DNA of 64,000 nucleotides from Pseudomonas svalbardensis (GCF_030053115.1 NZ_CP125619.1:5444001-5508000), one strand, 5' to 3'; positions 41,148 to 51,249 are shown, counted from the stretch's first letter. Numbers and translations: made by a program. The notes: generated from the letters alone by a model not told the origin.

Positions 41148-42797
41148 TCAGAAGCCCTGTGGGGTCGACCGGGCGACAATCGCTTCCACATCCAGCCCAC
41201 GTGGCAACGCGCCATACACCCGACCGGCCGAACCGAGGCGGCTGGCGATGAAGGCATCACTGACGGCGCAGTTGCCGGCCTCCAGCAACAGCTTGGCCTG
41301 AAGGCCCAAGGCAATGTCTTCGGTGAGCTGACGGGCCCGGTATTGAATGTCGCTGGTGTCCTTGAAGGCCGCCTTCAATTGGCTGATGTGTGCGGCCAGG
41401 CGTTTGTCGCCATGACCATCGCCCAATTCGCTGAACAGTACGTCTAGCACACCCGGCTCCTTCGACAACGCTCGCAACACATCAAGGCATTGCACGTTGC
41501 CGGAACCTTCCCACGTCGAATTGACCGGTGCCTCACGGTACAACCGCGGCAGGATGCTGTCTTCGACATAACCAGCGCCGCCCATGCATTCGGCAGCCTC
41601 GTTGATCATCCCGGGCGCGCGTTTGCAGATCCAGTACTTGCCCACCGCTGTGACCAGCCGAGCGAATTTGGCTTCATGCTCGTCATCCAGATGATCCAGC
41701 GCCTGGCCCATGCGCAGGCTCAAGGCCAGGGCGGCTTCGCTTTCCAGGGCCAGGTCGGCCAGTACGTTCTGCATCAAGGGTTGCTCGCTGAGCAATTTGC
41801 CGCCGACGCTGCGGTGAGCGCAGTGGTGGCTAGCCTGGGTCAGGGCCTGGCGCATCAGCGAACTGGAACCGACCATGCAATCGAAGCGGGTCATGGCGAC
41901 CATTTCGATGATGGTCGGAACGCCGCGCCCCTCCTCGCCGACCATCCACGCCAGCGCACCACGGAACTCCACTTCGCTGGAAGCGTTGGAGCAATTGCCG
42001 AGTTTGTTCTTCAGGCGCTGTATGTAGAACTGATTGCGCGTGTCGTCCGGGCGATGGCGCGGCAGCAGGAAACAGGTCAAACCCTTGTCAGTCTGGGCCA
42101 GGGTCAGGAAGGCATCGCACATCGGTGCCGAACAGAACCACTTGTGGCCCACCAGTTCATACGCTTGGCCGGGACCACTGGCGCCGACCGGAAAAGCCTT
42201 GGTGGTGTTGGCCCGCACGTCGGTGCCGCCCTGTTTCTCGGTCATGGCCATGCCGATGGTGACCCCGGCCTTGTGGGCCATGCCGACGTTGCGCGGGTCG
42301 TATTCGGTAGAGAGGATTTTCGGCAGCCATTGCTCTGCCAGATCCGCTTGCAGGCGCATCGCCGGGACGCTGGCGAAGGTCATGGTCAGCGGGCAACCAC
42401 TACCGGCTTCGGCCTGGCTGTGCAGGTAGGTCATGGCGGCGCGGGCGACGTGGGCGCCGGACTGCGGATGCGCCCAGGGCAACGACGTCAAACCGTGCTC
42501 GATCGCCGTGCGCATCAGTTCGTGATAGGCCGGGTGAAATTCCACCAGGTCGATGCGATGGCCATAACGGTCATGACTGCTAAAAACCGGCTTGTTCTGA
42601 TTGGCCAGGAACCCCGCTTCCATCAGCGTCCCGCCGGCCAGTGCGCCGTAAGCGTCGATCCGCGACTCGGCCCACCCGGCTCCGAAACGCCGCGACCACT
42701 CCTGCAACGGCAGGTCGATGCGATACAGGTTGGCGCCGTCCAGCGACGGTGGCTGGTTGGTGACTTCGTGGGTTTCGGCGAACTGATGCAGGTTCAT
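41148..42797 (-). CDS. aidB: AidB-like acyl-CoA dehydrogenase
   Basis: This 549-residue FAD protein begins MNLHQFAETHEVTNQPPSLD. The characteristic AidB N-terminus continues NLYRIDLPLQEWSRRFG, then GMAMTEKQGGTDVRANTTKA (FAD binding), VGHKWFCSAP, ECMGGAGYVEDSILPRLYRE and PVNSTWEGSGNVQCLDVLRA. AidB of E. coli is part of the Ada response to alkylating agents and binds DNA. Whether the activity is dehydrogenase or protective is open. The start lies behind AAAGGAGCCCCGTC; an in-frame TTG upstream is less likely. Confidence 0.9.
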   Translation of the reverse strand: MNLHQFAETHEVTNQPPSLDGANLYRIDLPLQEWSRRFGAGWAESRIDAYGALAGGTLMEAGFLANQNKPVFSSHDRYGHRIDLVEFHPAYHELMRTAIEHGLTSLPWAHPQSGAHVARAAMTYLHSQAEAGSGCPLTMTFASVPAMRLQADLAEQWLPKILSTEYDPRNVGMAHKAGVTIGMAMTEKQGGTDVRANTTKAFPVGASGPGQAYELVGHKWFCSAPMCDAFLTLAQTDKGLTCFLLPRHRPDDTRNQFYIQRLKNKLGNCSNASSEVEFRGALAWMVGEEGRGVPTIIEMVAMTRFDCMVGSSSLMRQALTQASHHCAHRSVGGKLLSEQPLMQNVLADLALESEAALALSLRMGQALDHLDDEHEAKFARLVTAVGKYWICKRAPGMINEAAECMGGAGYVEDSILPRLYREAPVNSTWEGSGNVQCLDVLRALSKEPGVLDVLFSELGDGHGDKRLAAHISQLKAAFKDTSDIQYRARQLTEDIALGLQAKLLLEAGNCAVSDAFIASRLGSAGRVYGALPRGLDVEAIVARSTPQGF

Positions 42798-42871
42798 GAC
42801 GGGGCTCCTTTGGTCAGCCAAGGGACTTCAGTTAAGCACCGCACCCCAGCCGAAAAAAGTGTCATATCTGC

Positions 42872-45256
42872 CTAACTGTCGGCGCTTTCGCCTTGCTTTG
42901 GACACAACACCCGGCGATAGAGCGCTGCCTGCAGGTCCTCGAATTTCACCGGTTTGTTCAGGTAATCGATCAATGCACCGGTTGGGCAGCGTTCCCGATC
43001 AACGCTCAAGGCAATCACGAATACCGGCAGTTCGGTGCAGCCCGGCAACGCACGGATCTGGCAACAGAGGGACGCGCCACCCAGAGATGGAAGCTGGCAA
43101 TCGAGCAATACCGCATCGAAGGTTTCGCGCTGCAAGTGATCGAGCGCGGCAGCCCCGTTGTCGACGGTGCGCACCCGGAACCCAAGCTTGAGCAACATAC
43201 CGCGCATCACCAACTGATTGATGCTGTTGTCATCGACCAGCAGGACGGTGCAGTCCTGAGGCAGCCGCAGGCGAGGAAATTCCCGGGTCATCAAGGGCAC
43301 TGACGGCCGCTCCACCACGGGCAGTTCGAACTCGACGTCGAGCTGGAAGCGGCTGCCACGACCAGGCTCGGAGCGGTGGGTCAGTTTTCCACCGAGCAGT
43401 TCGACCAGTTGCCGACAGATCGCCAGGCCAACGCCCAGACCGCCGTATTCACGGGTCATCGAGCCATCAAGCTGGAAGAACCGCTGATACAGGGTCGCCT
43501 CCCCCAGATCGGTGAAGCCGATGCCGGTGTCGATCACCGCAAAGGACAGGGCCAGTCGGTCGGGCGCCACGGGGTTACCCGTCACCCGCAGCGCCAGTCC
43601 GCCAATCCTAGTGAACTTGATCGCGTTATCCAGCAGGCATTCCAGGCATTGCGCCAACTTGGCGCTGTCTCCGTGCAAGCGATCCCGCAGCCCCGGCGTG
43701 ACCTCGACTTTGAAGTCCAGCGACTTGCTCAACGCGTTGCCCTCGAACTGCAGGCGCAAGGCCTCGACCACGCCGCGCAAACTGAAAACGGCCGGATAGG
43801 TCTTGAGTTTGCCGGCCTGCAACTCGGTCAGGGTGAGGATGCCGTTGACCATGCGCATCATGTCTCGCGCGGAACCAGCGGCCGTTTGCTGATATTGCTC
43901 CAGCTCCGGGTCCATCTCGACGGTCTGCATCAGCTCCAGCGAGCCGATCACACCGTTCATGGGCGTGCGCAGTTCGTGGGTCAGGGTGGCGAGGAATTCG
44001 TCCTTGAGCTTGTTACTGTGAGCCAGTTGCTGGTTCAGCACTTCAAGCGTTTGACCGGCATCGAACAGGGTCTGCGCCTGATGCTCGCGCATGGCGTTGA
44101 TGCGATCGGCCAACGCCAGGGACAGCAGTGCCACCTCTATCGCCGAGCCAATCTGGCTGGAATACATGGTCAGGAACACGTTTGGCAGGTAACCCAGCAC
44201 CATCAGGGTGTTGACGATGCCGCCGAGTAAAAACGCCGACCAGGCAATGATGAAATAACGCGCCACTCGCAGGCCACGTAGCCAGGCGAAAATCCCTGCG
44301 GCAAAAATCACCACGGTGAAGGTCAGTGCCAGCGCCGTCGCCAGGCGCAGGGCCAGGGCGTAACTGGTCATCAACGACAACCCGACCACCACCGCGCTAA
44401 ACACAATCAACGCCAGCAGCAAGCGGTCGAGCCAACGACTGTGGGTCGCCGTCTGCAAGAAGCTGCGCGCGAACTGGCTGCCGAACAGGCCTGAGCAACC
44501 GATGAAAAACGGCGTCGCGGCGTTGGCCCACCAGGGACTGTTCGGCCAGAAATACTCCACGGCCGCGCCGTTCACTGACAACTGATACAAGCCGAACGAG
44601 GCGATATAGAAGATGTAATAGAGGTAGCTGGTATCGCGCACGCTGAGATAGATGAACAGGTTGTACACCAGCATTCCAAGCAAAACGCCGTAAATCAGCC
44701 CCAGCACATACAGTCGGAACGGTTGCTCTTCCAGGTAGGCAGTGCTCGACCATAGGGTGACCGGCGCCTGGATCGACCCTTCACTTTGCAGGCGCAGGTA
44801 TAGGGTTTGCGCTTGATCAGGGGTGAAGTTCAGATCGAACAAATAGTTGTTTTGGCGGATTTCGCGACTGTCGAACGGCAAGGCATCGCCGGTCTGACGT
44901 GCCAGTTGATAGCCACCGGCCGCATCGGGCAAATAGAGATCAATGTGATCGAGGGGCGGATAGGCCAGTTCCAGCAACCAGGTGCGTTGCACCGCGGGGT
45001 TGTTCGGGCGGTAATGCAGGTCGATTTTCAGCCAGAACACTGAACGCGAGTAACCGGCGTTGAGGGTGGCTTTGTCGTGGGGCTTGAAGTTTCCGGCCGC
45101 GACTTGTACACGGACATCGGCGATGGTCGCCTGTCCGCCCGCGTCTTCGAACACTTGCAAGGTTCGGCCCAGGGGAAGGCTTTGAGTGAATTCGTCGAAT
45201 TCGACTGCACTCGCCATGAGGGGCAAGCACAACAGCAACATCAGCAAATAGCGCAT
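42872..45256 (-). CDS. Hybrid sensor histidine kinase with 7TMR-DISM input
   Basis: This 794-residue protein has a signal peptide and a periplasmic 7TMR-DISMED2 domain (about residues 20-170, RSVFWLKIDLHYRPNN). Seven membrane segments follow (about 180-390, PFRLYVLGLIYGVLLGMLVY). Next come HisKA (THELRTPMNGVIGSLELMQ, phospho-accepting His-427) and HATPase (DNAIKFTRIGG, DTGIGF, YGGLGVGLAI). A receiver completes it (LLVDDNSINQLVM, phospho-accepting Asp-719 in LLDCQLPSLGG, Lys in YLNKPVKF). It resembles the carbohydrate- or acid-sensing DISM kinases such as RetS/LadS. No HPt or output domain is present, so a separate partner is needed. Confidence 0.93.
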   Translation of the reverse strand: MRYLLMLLLCLPLMASAVEFDEFTQSLPLGRTLQVFEDAGGQATIADVRVQVAAGNFKPHDKATLNAGYSRSVFWLKIDLHYRPNNPAVQRTWLLELAYPPLDHIDLYLPDAAGGYQLARQTGDALPFDSREIRQNNYLFDLNFTPDQAQTLYLRLQSEGSIQAPVTLWSSTAYLEEQPFRLYVLGLIYGVLLGMLVYNLFIYLSVRDTSYLYYIFYIASFGLYQLSVNGAAVEYFWPNSPWWANAATPFFIGCSGLFGSQFARSFLQTATHSRWLDRLLLALIVFSAVVVGLSLMTSYALALRLATALALTFTVVIFAAGIFAWLRGLRVARYFIIAWSAFLLGGIVNTLMVLGYLPNVFLTMYSSQIGSAIEVALLSLALADRINAMREHQAQTLFDAGQTLEVLNQQLAHSNKLKDEFLATLTHELRTPMNGVIGSLELMQTVEMDPELEQYQQTAAGSARDMMRMVNGILTLTELQAGKLKTYPAVFSLRGVVEALRLQFEGNALSKSLDFKVEVTPGLRDRLHGDSAKLAQCLECLLDNAIKFTRIGGLALRVTGNPVAPDRLALSFAVIDTGIGFTDLGEATLYQRFFQLDGSMTREYGGLGVGLAICRQLVELLGGKLTHRSEPGRGSRFQLDVEFELPVVERPSVPLMTREFPRLRLPQDCTVLLVDDNSINQLVMRGMLLKLGFRVRTVDNGAAALDHLQRETFDAVLLDCQLPSLGGASLCCQIRALPGCTELPVFVIALSVDRERCPTGALIDYLNKPVKFEDLQAALYRRVLCPKQGESADS

Positions 45257-45410
45257 TTAAGCCCCAGCGTGGCCTGTCCGGTTATCTCAGGAAGCCCCTC
45301 ATTCCTTTTGAGTAGACGTAAAACCGGTATTACCTGTTATTGGTTTGGATCCACTCTAGCATAGCCGTTGATGGCCATTGAACACTATTGAAATTTTTCC
45401 TACAAAGGCT

Positions 45411-45446
45411 CTAGAACGGGCGTTCTAGCTCCACGCATTGAGCTAG
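45411..45446. promoter_or_regulatory. Two overlapping palindromes in the thiD upstream region
   Basis: CTAGAACG-GG-CGTTCTAG (45411-45428) is a perfect 18-base palindrome. CTAGCTC-N8-GAGCTAG (45425-45446) is a second, sharing the CTAG. It is a candidate operator region for the sensor-kinase gene or thiD. Confidence 0.45.
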
Positions 45447-45486
45447 AGCTGTTACGCCGGTCAGTTTGTGACAACGCCCTATTCCC

Positions 45487-45522
45487 TGTAGCAGCTGGCG
45501 AAGCCTGCGTTCGGCTCGGGCC
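45487..45522 (+). repeat. Dispersed Pseudomonas repeat fragment
   Basis: TGTAGCAGCTGGCGAAGCCT followed by GCGTTCGGCTCGG matches, from memory, a second common repeat type of fluorescent pseudomonads. Only one arm is present. Confidence 0.5.
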
Positions 45523-45581
45523 GCGTTATGACTCATTGGGCAGCACCCGAAAAAAGATGTTTGGTGGTAAGCTCGCGCACC

Positions 45582-46379
45582 ATGAATATCTACAGCTCTC
45601 GCCCCGTTGTCCTCTGTCTCTCCGGCCACGACCCAAGTGGTGGCGCCGGCTTGCAGGCAGATATCGAAGCCCTGCTCGCTCAGGGTTGTCATGCGGCCCC
45701 GGCCGTCACCGCCCTGACTGTGCAAGACACGGTCAACGTCACTGACTTCCGCGTGCTCGACCGTGAGTGGGTGTTGGCCCAGGCCAATGCCGTGCTCAAC
45801 GACTCCGAAGTCGCGGCGGTGAAACTGGGCATGCTCGGCTCCCTGGAAATGGTCGACACCGTGGTCGAACTGCTGTCGGCGCACCCGCATTTACCGGTGG
45901 TCTGCGACCCGGTGCTGCGCGCCGGTGGCGGTGGACGCCTGGGCAAGGACGAAGTCGGATACGCCATGCGCGAGCGCCTGCTGCCTCTGTCGATCATCGC
46001 CACCCCTAACCTTCCCGAAGCCCGCATCCTCGCCGAACTGCCCGAAGGCACCGCGGACGAGTGCGCCGCAAAACTCCTGCCATTCGTCAAACACCTGCTG
46101 ATCACCGGCGGCCATGGCGATGAACACGAAATCCACAATCGCCTGTACAGCCGCGACGGTCACCGCGAAACCCTCACCTGCCAGCGCTTGCCCGGCAGTT
46201 ATCACGGCTCCGGTTGCACGCTGGCCAGTGCGCTGGCCGGTCGTCTGGCCCTCGGTGAAAATCTCACCAGTGCCGTGCAGACCGCGCTTAACTACACGTG
46301 GCGCACCCTGCGTGATGCGGAGCAGTTGGGCAAAGGCCAGTTCGTGCCGCGCCGCCTGCCGCTGGATTTCTGTTCGTAA
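45582..46379 (+). CDS. thiD: Hydroxymethylpyrimidine/phosphomethylpyrimidine kinase
   Basis: This 265-residue ribokinase-like enzyme phosphorylates hydroxymethylpyrimidine twice to give the pyrimidine half of thiamine phosphate. It begins MNIYSSRPVVLCLSGHDPSG, with GGAGLQADI (substrate loop), CDPVLRAGGGGRLGKDE, TPNLPEARIL and GSYHGSGCTLASALAGRLAL (anion hole and catalytic region). The start at 45582 gives the family N-terminus; an ATG 18 codons upstream runs into the leader. It is followed 32 bases later by thiE, the next pathway step. Confidence 0.94.
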   Translation: MNIYSSRPVVLCLSGHDPSGGAGLQADIEALLAQGCHAAPAVTALTVQDTVNVTDFRVLDREWVLAQANAVLNDSEVAAVKLGMLGSLEMVDTVVELLSAHPHLPVVCDPVLRAGGGGRLGKDEVGYAMRERLLPLSIIATPNLPEARILAELPEGTADECAAKLLPFVKHLLITGGHGDEHEIHNRLYSRDGHRETLTCQRLPGSYHGSGCTLASALAGRLALGENLTSAVQTALNYTWRTLRDAEQLGKGQFVPRRLPLDFCS

Positions 46380-46411
46380 CTGTCCATGCGTAAAGCAAAA
46401 AGGATTGCCCG

Positions 46412-47035
46412 ATGAAGCTACGTGGCCTGTACGCCATTACCGATAGCCAGCTACTGGCAGGTAAATTTCTTTCGTACGTGGAGGCGGCGCTGGAAGGCGG
46501 CGTCACCCTGCTGCAATACCGCGACAAGAGCAGCGACGAGGCCCGCCGTCTGCGCGAGGCCGAAGCGCTGCGCGATCTGTGTGAACGCTACAAGACCCAG
46601 TTGATCATCAACGACGATGCCGAACTCGCTGCACGCCTGAACGTCGGCGTGCACCTGGGACAGACCGACGGCCCGCTGATGCCGGTTCGGGCACTGCTCG
46701 GTCGCCAGGCGATCATCGGCTCGACCTGCCACGCGCAACTCGAACTTGCCGAGCAAGCGGCCAAGGAAGGCGCCAGTTACGTCGCTTTCGGTCGTTTCTT
46801 CAACTCCAACACCAAACCCGGCGCACCGACTTGCAGCCTCGAATTGCTCGACCAGGCGCGCAGCAAACTGCACCTGCCGATCTGCGCGATTGGCGGCATC
46901 ACCCTGGAAAACGCCGCGCCACTGGTGGCCCACGGGGTCGATCTATTGGCGGTAATCCATGGCCTGTTTGGCGCCGAGAGCACGGCTGAAGTGACACGCC
47001 GCGCCCGCGCATTCAACGCCCTGCTTTCTATTTAA
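46412..47035 (+). CDS. thiE: Thiamine phosphate synthase
   Basis: This 207-residue TIM-barrel enzyme joins hydroxymethylpyrimidine diphosphate and thiazole phosphate to thiamine phosphate. Its motifs are [45 protein letters not shown] and [18 protein letters not shown]. The phosphate-binding [20 protein letters not shown] is near the end. The start ATG follows AAAAGGATTGCCCG. It is second in the thiD-thiE-hemL unit. Confidence 0.95.
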   Translation: MKLRGLYAITDSQLLAGKFLSYVEAALEGGVTLLQYRDKSSDEARRLREAEALRDLCERYKTQLIINDDAELAARLNVGVHLGQTDGPLMPVRALLGRQAIIGSTCHAQLELAEQAAKEGASYVAFGRFFNSNTKPGAPTCSLELLDQARSKLHLPICAIGGITLENAAPLVAHGVDLLAVIHGLFGAESTAEVTRRARAFNALLSI

Positions 47036-47067
47036 GTAGCTTAAAAATCTGATTTGAGAGCCCGATC

Positions 47068-48351
47068 ATGTCTCGTTCCGAAACGCTGTTTGCCAATGCT
47101 CAGAAACACATTCCCGGTGGCGTGAACTCGCCTGTTCGCGCATTCAAAAGCGTTGGCGGCACGCCGTTGTTCTTCAAGCACGCGGAAGGCGCCTACGTCA
47201 CCGACGAAGACAACAAGCGTTATGTGGATTACGTCGGTTCCTGGGGGCCGATGATTCTCGGCCACAGCCACCCCGACGTGCTGGACGCCGTGCGCAAACA
47301 GCTTGAGCACGGACTGTCCTACGGCGCGCCGACCGAGATGGAAACCCAGATGGCTGATCTGGTCTGCTCGATCGTGCCATCGATGGAAATGGTGCGCATG
47401 GTCAGCTCCGGCACCGAAGCAACCATGAGTGCGATCCGTCTGGCCCGTGGTTTCACCGGCCGCGACAGCATCATCAAGTTCGAAGGCTGCTACCACGGAC
47501 ACTCCGACAGCCTGCTGGTCAAGGCCGGTTCAGGCGCCCTGACCCAAGGCGTGCCGAGCTCAGCCGGTGTGCCGGCGGCCTTTGCCAAACACACCCTGAC
47601 CCTGCCGTTCAACGACATCGACGCCGTCGAAACCATGCTCGCCGAAGTCGGCCAGGACGTGGCGTGCATCATCGTCGAGCCCGTGGCCGGCAACATGAAC
47701 TGCGTACCGCCGGCGCCAGGTTTCCTCGAAGGCCTGCGCACCCTGTGCGACAAGCATGGCGTGGTACTGATTTTCGACGAAGTGATGACCGGTTTCCGTG
47801 TCGCCCTCGGCGGTGCACAAGCTCACTACGGCGTGACGCCAGACCTGACCACCTTCGGCAAAATCATCGGTGGCGGCATGCCGGTTGGCTGTTTCGGCGG
47901 CAAGCGCGAAATCATGTCGCACATCGCGCCACTGGGCCCGGTCTATCAGGCGGGCACCTTGTCGGGTAATCCGCTGGCAATGGCTGCCGGCCTGACGACC
48001 CTGCGCCTGATCAGCCGCCCGGGCTTCCACGCAGAGTTGACTGACTACACCAGTCGCCTGCTCGATGGCCTGCAACAACGAGCCGATGCTGCGGGCATTC
48101 CGTTCGTGACCACACAGGCCGGCGGCATGTTCGGTCTGTACTTCAGCGGCGCCGACGACATCGTGACCTTCGATGACGTGATGGCCAGCGACGCCGCGCT
48201 GTTCGGGCGCTTCTTCCACCTGATGCTCGAAGGCGGCGTGTACCTGGCGCCGAGCGCCTTCGAAGCCGGCTTCACCTCGATCGCCCACGGCGAAACCGAG
48301 CTGAAACTGACGCTGGATGCCGCTGAACGTGCATTTGCTGCATTGAAATAA
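47068..48351 (+). CDS. hemL: Glutamate-1-semialdehyde 2,1-aminomutase
   Basis: This 427-residue PLP enzyme converts glutamate-1-semialdehyde to 5-aminolevulinate, the first committed tetrapyrrole precursor in the C5 pathway. Signature parts are [57 protein letters not shown] and the PLP-lysine motif [18 protein letters not shown]. The length equals E. coli HemL (426). It begins 32 bases after thiE, and a strong terminator follows. Confidence 0.96.
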   Translation: MSRSETLFANAQKHIPGGVNSPVRAFKSVGGTPLFFKHAEGAYVTDEDNKRYVDYVGSWGPMILGHSHPDVLDAVRKQLEHGLSYGAPTEMETQMADLVCSIVPSMEMVRMVSSGTEATMSAIRLARGFTGRDSIIKFEGCYHGHSDSLLVKAGSGALTQGVPSSAGVPAAFAKHTLTLPFNDIDAVETMLAEVGQDVACIIVEPVAGNMNCVPPAPGFLEGLRTLCDKHGVVLIFDEVMTGFRVALGGAQAHYGVTPDLTTFGKIIGGGMPVGCFGGKREIMSHIAPLGPVYQAGTLSGNPLAMAAGLTTLRLISRPGFHAELTDYTSRLLDGLQQRADAAGIPFVTTQAGGMFGLYFSGADDIVTFDDVMASDAALFGRFFHLMLEGGVYLAPSAFEAGFTSIAHGETELKLTLDAAERAFAALK

Positions 48352-48360
48352 CGCTGTGCC

Positions 48361-48391
48361 GCTGACGTTGGCGGTTGCCAGCGTCAGCTTT
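48361..48391 (+). terminator. Rho-independent-like terminator after hemL
   Basis: GCTGACGTTGGC-GGTT-GCCAGCGTCAGC makes a 12-bp stem (one G-T pair) followed by TTT, 9 bases after the hemL stop. Confidence 0.75.
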
Positions 48392-48575
48392 CACCCGCAT
48401 TCCCGCCCTTATTCCTACGCTTCTGCTCAAAATCCCCAGCAAAGTGGGCGATATATTCCCCGCGCAGCAGAAAAACGAGTAAAGACTTTGTAAGGTTGGC
48501 CCTGCTTATTTCATAATGCGCGCTTATTGGATCCCTCGACGGGTCCGCGCGCCCTTCAGAGGTAAGTCGATTCCC

Positions 48576-49130
48576 ATGAACCGCACCGGCCGCGCCCTTG
48601 CATTGGGCTGCCTGTTGCTCCTTCAGCCCCTGCTCGCGCTCGCACAAGCAGGCGGCAACTCGTTGTTAATCCCAGCGATGGGTCGTTGCACCCTCAATAC
48701 TCAGCCGCAAGACCTGGCACAGGCGCTTGCCGCCTGCCAGAAAGCGTCGGATGAAGGGGATGCGCAAGCGCAATACGAGTTGGGTGAGTTCTACTACGAC
48801 GGCAAAAATACGCCGCGCGACCTCAAAAAAGCCCTGGGCTACTTCGAAAAGGCCTCGCTGCAAGGCCACGCCCAGGCGCAATTCAAACTCGGCTACATGT
48901 TCTTCCACGGCGAAGGCGTACCGGCCAATAACGTCCAGGCTTATATCGTGCTGAAAATGGCTGCGGTCAATGGCGCTGAAGAAGCATTGGACACCGCCGA
49001 CGAAGTCGCCGAGAAAATGCCCCGCGAAGAACTTGAAGTGGCTACCCAGGTGCTGGGGCAAATCTTTCGCAAGTACCTGATGGAATTGCAAAGCGCCGAT
49101 GGGCGTACGCCGTTCTCGCCGCTTCCCTGA
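48576..49130 (+). CDS. Exported Sel1-like repeat protein
   Basis: This 184-residue protein begins MNRTGRALALGCLLLLQPLL and has a signal peptide cut after ALA (residue 23). At least two Sel1-type helical repeats follow (DAQAQYELGEFYYDGKNTP, then HAQAQFKLGYMFFHGEGVP). The C-terminus is helical and charged. Sel1 repeats mediate protein contacts in the periplasm. No partner is suggested by the neighbours. I take the ATG at 48576; one 20 codons upstream would put the signal peptide inside the protein. Confidence 0.85.
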   Translation: MNRTGRALALGCLLLLQPLLALAQAGGNSLLIPAMGRCTLNTQPQDLAQALAACQKASDEGDAQAQYELGEFYYDGKNTPRDLKKALGYFEKASLQGHAQAQFKLGYMFFHGEGVPANNVQAYIVLKMAAVNGAEEALDTADEVAEKMPREELEVATQVLGQIFRKYLMELQSADGRTPFSPLP

Positions 49131-49148
49131 TTTCTGCGTTGTTCTGAC

Positions 49149-49257
49149 TGTCCCCTTCGCGAGCAGGCTCGCTCCCACATTGAATCTTCTGTGAACACAA
49201 TATTTCGTGCACGCCCGAGATTTACTGTGGGAGCGAGCCTGCTCGCGAATGGGGACA
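49149..49257. repeat. REP pair with TGTCCCC extension
   Basis: TGTCCCCTTCGCGAGCAGGC starts at 49149. Its inverted partner (49226-49257) ends GCGAATGGGGACA. The arms are about 31 bases and the spacer about 46. It lies between convergent genes. Confidence 0.9.
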
Positions 49258-49272
49258 ACTCGGTACCAAAGC

Positions 49273-49602
49273 TTACTTCTCAGGCATCGGCATCGGAAAC
49301 GGCATGACATTGCCGACCGCGCCGCGGGCTTCGCTGATTTTCGGCGTACCGAGGCGCTCGACTTCGTCGATCCGCACGATCGAATGCATCGGCACAAAGC
49401 TGCGCACAACGCCTTCGAACTGAGCCTTGAGCTTCTCTTCGCTCGGATCGACGACCACTTGCGTGCGCTCGCCAAAGACGAACTCTTCCACTTCCAGGAA
49501 GCCCCACAGATCACTTTGATAGATCTGCTTGGCATACATTTCGTACACCTGGCCCTGATTGAGGAAAATCACCTTGTAGATTGGAGCTTCACGTTTGGTC
49601 AT
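49273..49602 (-). CDS. DUF1820 family protein
   Basis: This 109-residue cytoplasmic protein begins MTKREAPIYKVIFLNQGQVY. The conserved core is EMYAKQIYQSDLWGFLEVEE, FVFGERTQVVVDPSEEKLK and VPMHSIVRIDEVERLG. It is the full length of DUF1820, widespread in pseudomonads with no assigned function. I start at 49602; an ATG six codons upstream is in frame. It is divergent from miaB, with 134 bases between the starts. Confidence 0.88.
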   Translation of the reverse strand: MTKREAPIYKVIFLNQGQVYEMYAKQIYQSDLWGFLEVEEFVFGERTQVVVDPSEEKLKAQFEGVVRSFVPMHSIVRIDEVERLGTPKISEARGAVGNVMPFPMPMPEK

Positions 49603-49736
49603 GGTGGGCGAGCAACACATCGGGGATAAAAATGAGGGCGCGAACTATAGCATAGCCACCGGACGCACAGCGGTAGGAACCTTGGGTCATGTTCCCTATA
49701 ATGCGCGGTTCTTTGAATCACGTGATGACTCTTTCC

Positions 49737-51062
49737 ATGGCCAAGAAGCTTTACATCGAAACCCACGGTTGCCAGATGAACGAGTACGACAGCTCGCGCA
49801 TGGTCGATCTGCTGGGCGAACATCAGGCCCTGGAAGTCACCGCTCGCGCTGAAGATGCCGACGTGATCCTCCTCAATACCTGCTCGATCCGCGAACGCGC
49901 CCAGGACCGGGTGTATTCCCAGCTTGGCCGCTGGCGCGAATTGAAACTGGCCAACCCGGACATGGTGATCGCCGTTGGCGGTTGCGTGGCCAGCCAGGAA
50001 GGCGCGGCCATCCGCGATCGCGCACCGTACGTGGACGTGGTCTTCGGCCCACAGACCCTGCACCGCCTGCCGGAAATGATCGACGCCGCCCGCGCTACCA
50101 AGCTGCCGCAAGTCGACGTCTCGTTTCCGGAAATCGAAAAGTTCGACCACTTGCCCGAGCCGCGCATCGATGGCCCAAGCGCCTACGTATCGGTCATGGA
50201 AGGCTGCAGCAAGTACTGCACGTTCTGCGTGGTGCCTTACACCCGCGGCGAAGAAGTCAGCCGCCCCTTCGATGACGTGATCGCCGAGATCATCCACCTG
50301 GCTGAAAACGGCGTGCGCGAAGTGACCCTGCTGGGGCAGAACGTCAATGGCTATCGCGGGACCACTCATGACGGTCGTTTGGCTGACCTGGCCGAACTGA
50401 TCCGCGTCGTCGCCGCCGTCGATGGCATCGACCGCATCCGCTACACCACCTCACACCCGCTGGAATTTTCCGACAGCCTGATCCAGGCCCACGCCGACGT
50501 GCCGGAACTGGTCAAACACCTGCACTTGCCGGTGCAATCGGGTTCAGACCGGATCCTTTCGGCGATGAAGCGCAACCACACCGCGCTGGAATACAAATCC
50601 AAACTGCGCAAACTGCGTGCTGCCGTGCCGGGGATTTGCATCAGCTCGGACTTCATCGTTGGCTTCCCGGGTGAGACCGAAAAAGACTTCGAACAGACCA
50701 TGAAGCTGATCGAAGACGTCGGTTTCGACTTCTCCTACTCGTTCGTCTATAGCCAGCGCCCGGGTACTCCGGCTGCCGATCTGGCCGACGAAACGCCGGA
50801 AGAGCTGAAAAAAGAACGCCTGAACGCCCTGCAACATCGCCTGAACCAGCAAGGCTTCGAGATCAGCCGACAAATGGTCGGTTCGATCCAGCGGATCCTG
50901 GTGACCGATTATTCGAAAAAAGACCCCGGCGAACTGCAAGGCCGGACCGAGAATAACCGTATCGTCAACTTCCGCTGCGACACTCCCACGCTGATTGGCC
51001 AGTTTGCCGACGTGCACATCGACGCCGCCCAGCCGCACTCGCTGCGGGGCTCGCTGCTGTAG
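49737..51062 (+). CDS. miaB: tRNA-2-methylthio-N6-isopentenyladenosine(37) synthase
   Basis: This 441-residue radical-SAM methylthiotransferase acts on i6A37 of tRNAs reading UNN codons. The first cluster ligands are in [17 protein letters not shown] and GGCVASQEG. The radical SAM cluster is in [17 protein letters not shown]. The C-terminal TRAM domain ends RGSLL. The start [11 protein letters not shown] is family-typical; ATG codons 12 and 48 bases upstream are alternatives. The TAG stop is formed by the first bases of a REP arm (TGTAGGAGC). Confidence 0.95.
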   Translation: MAKKLYIETHGCQMNEYDSSRMVDLLGEHQALEVTARAEDADVILLNTCSIRERAQDRVYSQLGRWRELKLANPDMVIAVGGCVASQEGAAIRDRAPYVDVVFGPQTLHRLPEMIDAARATKLPQVDVSFPEIEKFDHLPEPRIDGPSAYVSVMEGCSKYCTFCVVPYTRGEEVSRPFDDVIAEIIHLAENGVREVTLLGQNVNGYRGTTHDGRLADLAELIRVVAAVDGIDRIRYTTSHPLEFSDSLIQAHADVPELVKHLHLPVQSGSDRILSAMKRNHTALEYKSKLRKLRAAVPGICISSDFIVGFPGETEKDFEQTMKLIEDVGFDFSYSFVYSQRPGTPAADLADETPEELKKERLNALQHRLNQQGFEISRQMVGSIQRILVTDYSKKDPGELQGRTENNRIVNFRCDTPTLIGQFADVHIDAAQPHSLRGSLL

Positions 51063-51147
51063 GAGCGATGCTTGCTCGCGAAGGCCACGCCGCTGTCTGT
51101 CTTACAGATCGCGTTATCGTTCTTCGCGAGCAAGCTTCGCTCCTACA
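51059..51147. repeat. REP pair of the GTAGGAGC variant, overlapping the miaB stop
   Basis: TGTAGGAGCGATGCTTGCTC starts at 51059. Its inverted partner ends TTCGCTCCTACA at 51147, with a 40-base spacer. The first arm includes the miaB stop codon. Confidence 0.88.
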
Positions 51148-51249
51148 AGGACGGTGTTTGGCCTTGCGATATTTAAGACCTTTCGCACCCAGGCCACTGG
51201 CGTTATCCTTGATTTCATCTTAATTGCCCCAGGGCGGCTAAATACGACC

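Larger units (their letters stand above)
45257..45581. other. Divergent promoter region, sensor kinase and thiD
   Basis: About 325 bases without a gene. It contains two overlapping palindromes (45411-45446) and a fragment of a dispersed Pseudomonas repeat (TGTAGCAGCTGGCGAAGCCT and on, from 45487). I see no TPP riboswitch signature. Confidence 0.55.

Noticed and set aside
41490..42875. Plus-strand frame of 461 codons opposite aidB
   Set aside because: It is antisense to aidB, with no domain or start signal.
45257..45581. TPP riboswitch upstream of thiD
   Set aside because: I could not find the conserved CUGAGA and ACCUGA-type thi-box motifs; only palindromes and a dispersed repeat are present.
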